A stretch of 5,079 nucleotides of DNA from JAWXBM01 sp964602895. GTDB lineage: Bacteria > Pseudomonadota > Gammaproteobacteria > Xanthomonadales > SZUA-36. This document shows positions 1 through 5,079 of the stretch, piece by piece; position 1 is the stretch's first letter, and each line of letters opens with the position of its first letter. The position numbers and the translations under genes are program-made. The stretch is taken from the NCBI GenBank assembly GCA_964602895.1, contig CAZRTG010000229.1:1-5079 (forward strand), in the 5' to 3' direction. Under the pieces are notes generated by a model. It saw only the letters and a program-made list of their open reading frames with translations. It made no database searches and was not told where the DNA came from.

Positions 1-25
1 TGCCAATAATTTAAAAAGCACATCC

Positions 26-40
26 AAATCCAAGACACAC
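26..40 (-). repeat. Degenerate copy of the AAGACACCC interspersed repeat
   Basis: The plus strand reads AAATCCAAGACACAC. It resembles AAAAACCAAGACACCC at 4959-4974 near the right end, sharing CCAAGACAC and the preceding A-rich run. It is short and lies in A/C-rich DNA, so taken alone it could be chance. The better copy at 61-81 makes shared ancestry more believable. Confidence 0.3.
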
Positions 41-60
41 AAACCCACCCACCCAACCAA

Positions 61-81
61 CAAAAAGCGAAGACCCCCATC
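61..81 (-). repeat. Degenerate copy of the ATGGGTGTCTTCATTTTTT repeat, minus strand
   Basis: Read on the minus strand, this segment aligns with 5001-5021 on the plus strand at 17 of 21 positions. The core GAAGACNCCCATC is conserved at 12 of 13 positions and the adjoining A5/T5 run is kept. It therefore lies in inverted orientation to the two copies at the right end. A TTGTCTA at 92-98 mirrors the TAGACA that precedes the 5048 copy, so this may be a copy split by extra sequence. Confidence 0.45.
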
Positions 82-200
82 AAAAAACCCCTTGTCTACA
101 AAAAACCAGATAAAAGTCCGAAAGTTATGAGGGTCGCCCTAAAGTAGTACCAGCTCTACGGGTACAGGATGAACATTGATGCTGAGGCTGGCGAGGGAGG

Positions 201-228
201 ATGACAAATTTGACTGGCCTGCTATATT
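201..228 (+). promoter_or_regulatory. Candidate sigma-70 promoter with extended -10
   Basis: ATGACA at 201-206 matches the -35 consensus at five of six positions. TATATT at 223-228 is a good -10, placed 16 bases downstream. TG at 220-221, one base before the -10, gives an extended -10 (TGCTATATT). Transcription would start near 235, giving a leader of about 64 bases before the GTG at 299. A perfect-looking TTGACT at 210-215 is only 7 bases from the -10 and is not correctly spaced. The call rests on motif match and position only. Confidence 0.5.
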
Positions 229-289
229 CTAAAAGAACGTACTTGCATGACCATCGGCGGGAGAATAAGGAGGCATCCGCCGCAACAGC

Positions 290-293
290 GAGG
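290..293 (+). promoter_or_regulatory. Ribosome binding site of the 299 gene
   Basis: GAGG ends 5 bases before the GTG at 299, an acceptable spacing, and decides this start. A much stronger Shine-Dalgarno sequence, TAAGGAGG at 266-273, lies 25 bases upstream of the GTG. No ATG, GTG or TTG stands at the normal distance from it. Its TAA is also the in-frame stop that closes the frame upstream, so no longer version of the protein is possible. Confidence 0.5.
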
Positions 294-298
294 CTCTA

Positions 299-3200
299 GT
301 GAAACAGCGATCAGCTCAGGTCCGGTTTCGGCTCATTCCGGTTGGCACCCTGTTTGCCATGCTGGTTCTGCTCGCTGCTTCTCCGGTGGTTCGCGCCGGA
401 TCTCCCGCGCCGGTGCCGCCCAATGTCGAACCCACCCTGTTCAGCCTCAACGCAGACTACATCATTCACATGGATCCGACGATTGGCACCTCGGATTATT
501 ACCCGCTGCTCAAAGGCTTGGTTGATCTGTTTGCCCTGGATCAACAACCTGGCGGCCCCGTTGGTAACCCGGGTGGATATCACTGGGGCTATGCGCAACT
601 GGGGTTCAAAGCACCGTACTTTTCGGGTGACCGCAATGTCTATATTTTTGACTGCAACACAGGCGACGGGGATTGTGACAATGGCTTGGCTAGATTTTCA
701 AGTATCTGGCTACCGGCGCCCAGCTACATCAACCGTTCCGGCCCATGTACCCGGGCTGTCCTCGGTCATGAACTGTTTCATCATGTGGAATATGCCTACA
801 TAGAACCGGTATTTCCCGACGCGGGCGGTTGTGGAGGTACCTGGGGCAAGTTTGTCTGCGAAGGTCAGGCCCGCGCCATGCAGGACAAGATTTACAGCGA
901 TCTGGACGTCAACTCGGCGCTGAGTTGCACTGCGGGTTTTCTTGGTGAAGTCAACAACTACCTGGACGATGTGACCGTACCGATCTGGCAGTCGAGCTAC
1001 CGTGGCGCGCTGTTCTGGACCTATTTGATGGAACAGTTCGGCGATAACCCGTTCGAGCCAACTTTTGGCGCCGACTTCCTGCGCGAGTTCTGGGAGCAGG
1101 GGGAAGACCTGGGGGAGAGCGTCAGTCCCAGCCAGGCCATTAGCAACACCATCAAACATTTTGATCCATCACAAAGCCTGGAAAAAGCCTTTCACAGTTT
1201 TGTGCTGGCCAATTACATCAAGGATCTCGACCTCACCGGTACTTCCCCTGCATTCCGCAGGCGCTACTCCTACCGTGACGGCGATAGCGTTGATTTTGAC
1301 TCCGTAAAGATTTTCAACAGCCTGCTCGTGACGGCTGGCGAGACCGATGTGATGAATATCTCTGCGCCGTGGTGGGGTGCCCGCTACGACAAATTCGATT
1401 TCCAGTATTGCCCCACCGGCGCCACCATCCAGCTCCAGTTTGTGCCGATCATGGCCAATGACCCACTTGGCCTGGGCTTCATGGTCAACCCCAAGTGGAT
1501 GATGGGCGTGGTGGTGGAGCGTAATGACCAGCCACGGCTCTACTACCGGAAACGATCCACAGGTTGGGTGGTACAGTTCACCCAGCCTTTTGATCATTAC
1601 GACAATGTCATCGTCTCCACTACCGGAGTCTATGGTGATGTGACTGGTTTTGTACTGGGCTCCTGCCTGCCGGCACCGCCCGCACCACAACTGCCGTTGC
1701 TCAATCCGCTTGACCCGCAAACCCCGGGTCCACCCGACATTCTCACCTACGGCCCCATCGAGCCCGTATTCCCGATCCCGACAGATCCGGAACAACCGCC
1801 GCTCAGCGCCATTGACCCGCACCTGTTCGAGGTGTTTGTTGGTGGCCTGCCTGCCCGGGTGCTGGGTGGAGCACCCACCCGCCAGGGCATGCGCCTGCAA
1901 CTTGAGTACCCGATTCAACCCGGTCCCGGTGCCTACGATCTGAAACTGGTACTGGGAGACCAGGAAACCACGTTGCCGGATGCCATCGTGCATGGGCCGC
2001 GCGCCCCGGACGTACTTGCTCTGGTGGATCTCTCTGCGTCCATGAACCTGCCGCCAAGCCTGACCAAACTGGAAGCCACGCGCTTCGCTACCCATCTGTT
2101 CACTGACGCGCTGATGGAAACCGGACAGCTCGGCCTGGTCAGTTTCGCCGGCGACGACACGGAACCCAACCAGGACGCCATGGTGCGCGCTACCCTGAAA
2201 GCCCTGAACGATACGCAGCGGGGTGAAATGCACAGCGCCATCAACAATCTGGTGGCCGACCGCGGTGCGTTGACCTCGGTGGGTGACGGTCTCGCAGTGG
2301 CGCTCGGAGAACTGGCCGCGCAGGGTACAGCAGCCACGGAGCACCACCTGGTGATGCTGCTGGATGGCGGCGAAAACGAAGATGATTACTGGTCCGACCT
2401 GATCGAAAGCGTGGTCGACTCCGGGGTTGCTATCCATTCCATAGCGCTGGGCGGCAGTTCCGACCAGGCTTTGGCCCAGGAAATGGCCGACACCACCGGT
2501 GGGCAATACCACTTTGCCGACGACCTGCCGCCGTATGCTGATGCAGTCAACCTGGCCCGGAGCTACCTCAGCGTGGCTGACCAGGTTGAGCGGCGGCGCA
2601 CGTTTGGCAGCCAGACGCTCACGGTCGGAGCCGGTCAAACCGTCACCGTGGGGATGAATTCTGCGCCGACCCCGGGCAGCGGCCCGTCGCCAGCCCTGAT
2701 CGTTCTGTTCGTCGACCCGGCTGGCCCGATGCTGTCAACATTGACCAACAGTTTGTTGCTTGAGGCCAACGGTATGGACATCGTTGATGGTGTGGATGGT
2801 AACCGTATCCGCACCGGCAACCATTACGTAGCCTTCCAGCTTGCCGACCTCGACGCGGGCACGTGGAAGCTGGGCATCACCGGTGCCAGTAGCTTGCCCG
2901 GGCCGGTAGACCTGGAATTTCATGCCTCGGTGCATCGCCCCGGTAAGGCCAACACCGATGAAGTTACGATTGTCTGTGAGTTTATCCAGGGCGCCAGCGT
3001 ACGCGGTACCGGCAGCAGCGGCTGCGAGGGTACTGCCAGCGAATCAGGTGCGATGCTGCTGCCCGAAGTAGGTGATGAAGTGCTGATCGGCTTCCTGCCA
3101 GGCGACCCGCAAGGAACCTCAGACGGCGACCCGGACGCTCCGGTCATTACCGGCAGACTGTACAACCCGGCTGCTGGCACCACGCACCAGCTGAAATTGC

Positions 3201-4612
3201 AATCCAACGATGGCCCGGAGGAGTTTACCGGGCTGTCTTCAGGCTTTTATAGCGCCGCTTTCCGGGCCACGTCTGACGGCAGCCCGGCCGGTATTGCGGA
3301 CGATCCGGCACCGGCTCGTCAGGTTGGTAGTTACAATCTGCGCCTGGTGGCCGACTCACGGCCAGTACCGCTTCGTATTGAGCAGGTGAACGGATCCGCC
3401 GACACCGAACTGGATGTGGAAGGAATTTCCATTCTGCACCGGTCGTTCCATGTACTGGAGCAATCGGGCGGTACGCCCGACCGGGACACAGACAATCTGC
3501 CGGATGCCTTCGAAATCCGGCACGCATGCCTGGATCCGGGTAGCGCCGACGCAACGCTGGATACCGATGGCGACGGTCTGACCAACTTCGGTGAACTGCA
3601 GGCGGGAACCAATCCTTGCACGGTGGACACAGATCTCGGTGGAGAACAGGATGGGTCGGAAGTTCGCGGTGGACGCAACCCGCTCGATCCCACCGACGAT
3701 GCGCTGCCACTGATGGTCGCCGCGTACATTCTGAAGCAGGGGTTCGAGCATGAAGAGTTGGACCTGTGGCAACCCGGAACGCTGGTCATCATGTATGAAA
3801 GCAGCCCCCGATTTTCAAACATCGTGTTGAAACGGGGCGTGGTCGGCAGTGGTCCGCCGGTGTGGAACACGATCCAGTTCGACCCGGGTGATCACCCGGG
3901 AATGTATCTGGACAGAGGGTTGACGCCGGGCAAGGAGTATTGCTACCAGCTCTACGGCACAGATGCTGCTGGCAATGACGGTGCGCCTACCCCGGTGTTT
4001 TGCGGTACAGCCAGAAACGACCCCGAACCTCCTCTGGGCGATCTCGCTTTGAACAACTCTGCCTCGCGCACCGACGACCCCATGTTGTTGGCGACTCTGG
4101 ATTTGTATAACAAGGAACCGGCCTCCACCCAGATGTCGGTCGGGGTGAACAAGCACCCGGACTTCGCCTGGATTCCTTACCAGCATCATATACCCGTCGA
4201 CACAACAGCCTTAGCGGAACCCGGCCCGCAAACCGTGCAGGTATTCGCTGCGCTGCGTGACGCCGAGGGTGCGGTTTCAGATATCTATTCCGATACGATT
4301 GAGCTCTGGCCAGCAGGCAGTCTCGGCGGCATCATCGGCTCGGTAGTCGTTGCTCCCTCCCTCAGCCCGGTGGCAAATGTGTACGTTGAAGTAACGATCC
4401 CGAATGATGTCAATCCAGGAGTAACCGACAGTGGCGGGGACTTCGACCTGGAAAGCCTGCTGCCAGGCAGTTTCCGGTTGAAATTCAGCTATCCGGGCTA
4501 CTTGCCGAAAGTTCGATCCGATGTGGAGGTACAGGCCGGGCAGAAAACCGACTTGGGCCAGATTGTATTGCAGCCCAAGGGTGATACGATTTTTCTTGAC
4601 GGGTTCGAGTGA
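299..4612 (+). CDS. Secreted multidomain protein: metalloprotease-like domain, CLCA-like VWA and beta-sandwich region, TSP3 repeats, DGFE tail
   Basis: This is a predicted exported protein of 1437 residues with a GTG start. It has a signal peptide (basic N-region, hydrophobic core 12-31, likely cleavage after VRA at 33). Residues 40-455 form a metalloprotease-like domain: H157-E158-L-F-H161-H, with E188 in C-E-G-Q-A as the likely third zinc ligand, and an ALFWTYLMEQFG segment (237-248). A proline-rich linker (457-505) and a small beta domain (506-566) follow. The VWA domain (570-755) has a full MIDAS: D577, S579, S581, T659, D689. Beta-sandwich regions occupy about 768-1055. Thrombospondin type-3 calcium loops lie at 1061-1132, a fibronectin III-like domain at 1136-1238, an Ig-like domain at 1242-1338, and a carboxypeptidase regulatory-like domain at 1342-1427. 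The C-terminus is DTIFLDGFE. Fourteen cysteines remain after signal cleavage, fitting disulfides. Secretion and domain types are well supported; proteolysis and biological role are inferred. No neighbouring gene suggests a pathway. Confidence 0.93.
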   Translation: MKQRSAQVRFRLIPVGTLFAMLVLLAASPVVRAGSPAPVPPNVEPTLFSLNADYIIHMDPTIGTSDYYPLLKGLVDLFALDQQPGGPVGNPGGYHWGYAQLGFKAPYFSGDRNVYIFDCNTGDGDCDNGLARFSSIWLPAPSYINRSGPCTRAVLGHELFHHVEYAYIEPVFPDAGGCGGTWGKFVCEGQARAMQDKIYSDLDVNSALSCTAGFLGEVNNYLDDVTVPIWQSSYRGALFWTYLMEQFGDNPFEPTFGADFLREFWEQGEDLGESVSPSQAISNTIKHFDPSQSLEKAFHSFVLANYIKDLDLTGTSPAFRRRYSYRDGDSVDFDSVKIFNSLLVTAGETDVMNISAPWWGARYDKFDFQYCPTGATIQLQFVPIMANDPLGLGFMVNPKWMMGVVVERNDQPRLYYRKRSTGWVVQFTQPFDHYDNVIVSTTGVYGDVTGFVLGSCLPAPPAPQLPLLNPLDPQTPGPPDILTYGPIEPVFPIPTDPEQPPLSAIDPHLFEVFVGGLPARVLGGAPTRQGMRLQLEYPIQPGPGAYDLKLVLGDQETTLPDAIVHGPRAPDVLALVDLSASMNLPPSLTKLEATRFATHLFTDALMETGQLGLVSFAGDDTEPNQDAMVRATLKALNDTQRGEMHSAINNLVADRGALTSVGDGLAVALGELAAQGTAATEHHLVMLLDGGENEDDYWSDLIESVVDSGVAIHSIALGGSSDQALAQEMADTTGGQYHFADDLPPYADAVNLARSYLSVADQVERRRTFGSQTLTVGAGQTVTVGMNSAPTPGSGPSPALIVLFVDPAGPMLSTLTNSLLLEANGMDIVDGVDGNRIRTGNHYVAFQLADLDAGTWKLGITGASSLPGPVDLEFHASVHRPGKANTDEVTIVCEFIQGASVRGTGSSGCEGTASESGAMLLPEVGDEVLIGFLPGDPQGTSDGDPDAPVITGRLYNPAAGTTHQLKLQSNDGPEEFTGLSSGFYSAAFRATSDGSPAGIADDPAPARQVGSYNLRLVADSRPVPLRIEQVNGSADTELDVEGISILHRSFHVLEQSGGTPDRDTDNLPDAFEIRHACLDPGSADATLDTDGDGLTNFGELQAGTNPCTVDTDLGGEQDGSEVRGGRNPLDPTDDALPLMVAAYILKQGFEHEELDLWQPGTLVIMYESSPRFSNIVLKRGVVGSGPPVWNTIQFDPGDHPGMYLDRGLTPGKEYCYQLYGTDAAGNDGAPTPVFCGTARNDPEPPLGDLALNNSASRTDDPMLLATLDLYNKEPASTQMSVGVNKHPDFAWIPYQHHIPVDTTALAEPGPQTVQVFAALRDAEGAVSDIYSDTIELWPAGSLGGIIGSVVVAPSLSPVANVYVEVTIPNDVNPGVTDSGGDFDLESLLPGSFRLKFSYPGYLPKVRSDVEVQAGQKTDLGQIVLQPKGDTIFLDGFE

Positions 4613-4810
4613 CCGCAGTGCCTGTTCGAAGCGAAGGCTTACCCCACGCCGGCTGCTCTACATCACTTGGAATTTTCTTCAGCTGCACCGTAAAAGCACT
4701 GTAATGCTCGCTGCGTGCACTGCGCGTTCCAGTTTGAGGCAGACCGTGCGGGAAAAGGGTCAGCCCCCTTTTTTTCCAGTGCTTACTCAATTGGTCGACG
4801 AACTAATCAG
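4613..4810. other. Intergenic region after the large gene
   Basis: No believable gene is seen in this 198-base stretch. Just after the stop, GCC-TG-TTCG-AAG-CGAA-GGC at 4620-4638 can form a small bulged hairpin without a T run. The terminator-like stem at 4753-4775 is the main feature. Open frames crossing this stretch on either strand mostly overlap the 3' end of the large gene out of frame. Confidence 0.5.
4753..4775 (+). terminator. Rho-independent terminator-like stem with T tract
   Basis: AAAAGGG (4753-4759) can pair with CCCTTTT (4766-4772) around the six-base loop TCAGCC, and the T run continues to 4775. It lies about 140 bases after the stop of the large gene. Half the stem is A-T, so it is not strong. 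From memory, GGGTCAG...CCCC with flanking A/T runs also resembles interspersed repeats of gammaproteobacterial genomes, so it may be a repeat element acting as a terminator. Confidence 0.45.
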
Positions 4811-4927
4811 TTAGGCGTCTTCAGTTGCGTACTCAGCGAAATCTTCTAGGACCTTATCCTTGGTATGTTCCAAATATCGCAGTTCAGATAGTTCGCGGAT
4901 ACTGCTGTAAGAAATGTAACTACACAT
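4811..4927 (-). CDS. Candidate small ORF or 3' gene remnant, unrecognised
   Basis: On the minus strand a frame stays open from 5011 down to a TAA at 4811-4813 (66 codons, preceded by a TGA at 5012-5014). The only ATG is at 4925-4927, giving 38 residues; a TTG at 4934-4936 would give 41. The last 35 or so residues look protein-like: a charged, probably helical run including SIRELSELRYLEHTKDKVLE and ending FAEYATEDA. The upstream part of the frame is made of repeat DNA (4959-5020). That suggests either a very small gene or the 3' end of a gene cut off by the repeats. No clear ribosome binding site and no family was recognised. Codon use is more AT-rich than in the large gene. It is convergent with that gene, with the terminator-like stem between them. 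Confidence 0.25.
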   Translation of the reverse strand: MCSYISYSSIRELSELRYLEHTKDKVLEDFAEYATEDA

Positions 4928-4958
4928 CTCTGACAAAGCTCTTCCTTCTAGAAGCGTG

Positions 4959-5020
4959 AAAAACCAAGACACCCATAACAAAGAACCAAGACATAAGAGT
5001 GATGGGTGTCTTCATTTTTT
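4959..5020. repeat. Inverted repeat AAGACACCCAT ... ATGGGTGTCTT with A/T arms
   Basis: AAGACACCCAT (4966-4976) and ATGGGTGTCTT (5002-5012) are perfect 11-base inverted repeats around a 25-base spacer. The outer arms AAAAA (4959-4963) and TTTTT (5015-5019) also pair after a two-base mismatch. The spacer holds a partial third copy: AACCAAGACA at 4984-4993 repeats 4962-4971, then lacks CCCA before continuing with TA. The layout looks like a REP-type palindromic unit. With the T run on its 3' side it could also act as a weak terminator. Confidence 0.7.
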
Positions 5021-5040
5021 CTTCATTTTTCTTCATTTTT
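5010..5040 (+). repeat. Tandem CTTCATTTTT repeat, three units
   Basis: CTTCATTTTT occurs at 5010-5019, 5021-5030 and 5031-5040, with one extra T after the first unit. A fourth copy is at 5056-5065, inside the second ATGGGTGTCTT element. The first unit overlaps the 3' edge of the inverted repeat, so the array may have grown by slippage from that edge. Confidence 0.8.
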
Positions 5041-5047
5041 CTTAGAC

Positions 5048-5066
5048 ATGGGTGTCTTCATTTTTT
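5048..5066 (+). repeat. Second direct copy of ATGGGTGTCTTCATTTTTT
   Basis: These 19 bases are identical to 5002-5020, a direct repeat 46 bases apart. Here the element is preceded by AGAC, so AGACA (5044-5048) and TGTCT (5053-5057) form a perfect five-base hairpin with loop TGGG. The full core therefore reads AGACATGGGTGTCT. The cluster probably continues beyond the window. Confidence 0.75.
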
Positions 5067-5079
5067 TTGAAACCGTAGA

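Larger units (their letters stand above)
1..200. other. Intergenic region, A/C-rich, no gene seen
   Basis: No convincing coding frame is seen here. Positions 30-66 contain no T and only one G, a strong A+C bias unlike the GC-rich gene downstream. A run of three CCCA units lies at 44-55, with further C tracts at 74-78 and 88-91. Two degenerate copies of the repeat that also occurs at the right end are listed separately. Two small perfect hairpins follow: AGGG-TCG-CCCT at 130-140, and GTACC/GGTAC at 147-165 with a 9-nt loop. Neither is followed by a T run, so they are not obvious terminators. Confidence 0.6.

Noticed and set aside
210..228. TTGACT at 210-215 as the -35 for TATATT at 223-228
   Set aside because: The spacer is only 7 bases. 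ATGACA at 201-206 gives a normal 16-base spacer with the same -10.
247..525. Plus-strand ATG frame of 92 codons starting in the leader
   Set aside because: It overlaps the start of the large gene in another frame, has no Shine-Dalgarno sequence before its ATG, and its product is an arginine/serine/histidine-rich string typical of out-of-frame GC-rich DNA.
1169..2638. Long minus-strand open frame of 489 codons
   Set aside because: It lies wholly inside the large gene, and its length follows from GC-rich codon bias. The product has no recognisable domain, whereas the plus frame here carries clear protease-like and VWA motifs.
4583..4609. PEP-CTERM, LPXTG or similar known C-terminal sorting signal
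   Set aside because: No hydrophobic helix and no basic cluster follow the motif; the protein ends directly at DGFE.
4485..4790. Minus-strand 101-codon frame over the gene end and terminator region
   Set aside because: It begins at the T-rich terminator-like stem, overlaps the regulatory-like domain of the large gene, and has no recognisable domain.
4521..4814. Plus-strand 97-codon frame running past the stop of the large gene
   Set aside because: It starts inside the large gene out of frame, reads through the terminator-like stem and has an arbitrary composition.
4959..5079. CRISPR array
   Set aside because: Copies are few, in mixed orientation, with uneven spacing and low-complexity T-rich sequence between them, so there is no regular repeat-spacer structure.

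Overview
The window is dominated by one very long plus-strand gene (299-4612, 1437 codons, complete). It is flanked by two short intergenic regions whose base composition is quite different from the gene. The GC-rich gene, the N-terminal signal peptide, the mosaic of extracellular domains and the C-terminal tail ending in D-G-F-E suggest a gammaproteobacterium, perhaps of the Lysobacterales (Xanthomonadales) type. That placement rests on remembered family habits, not on a search.

Left flank (1-298): positions 1-120 are strikingly rich in A and C and hold two degenerate copies of a short repeat (core GAAGACNCCCAT). Two small hairpins follow at 130-165, then a plausible sigma-70 promoter with an extended -10 (201-228). 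A full-strength Shine-Dalgarno sequence lies too far from any start codon, and a shorter GAGG sits correctly in front of the GTG start at 299.

The gene encodes a predicted secreted, disulfide-rich, multidomain protein. In order it has: a signal peptide, a zinc-metalloprotease-like domain (HELFHH plus a downstream EGQA), a proline-rich linker, a small beta domain, a von Willebrand factor A domain with complete MIDAS, beta-sandwich regions, bacterial thrombospondin type-3 calcium repeats, a fibronectin III-like domain, an Ig-like domain, a carboxypeptidase regulatory-like domain and a short D-x-I-F-x-D-G-F-E terminus. The stretch from the VWA domain through the following sandwiches recalls animal CLCA proteins (calcium-activated chloride channel regulators), which also pair a HExxH protease with a VWA domain. 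This is the most interesting biology in the window.

Right flank (4613-5079): a weak hairpin follows the stop codon, then a terminator-like stem with a T tract (4753-4775). Next comes a minus-strand open frame (4811-5011) with a protein-like C-terminal part but no obvious start or family. At the edge is a cluster of direct and inverted repeats built on AAGACACCCAT/ATGGGTGTCTT with tandem CTTCATTTTT units. Relatives of this repeat occur in the left flank, so the large gene sits between two patches of one interspersed repeat family. No RNA gene, CRISPR array, transposase or complete second gene was recognised.
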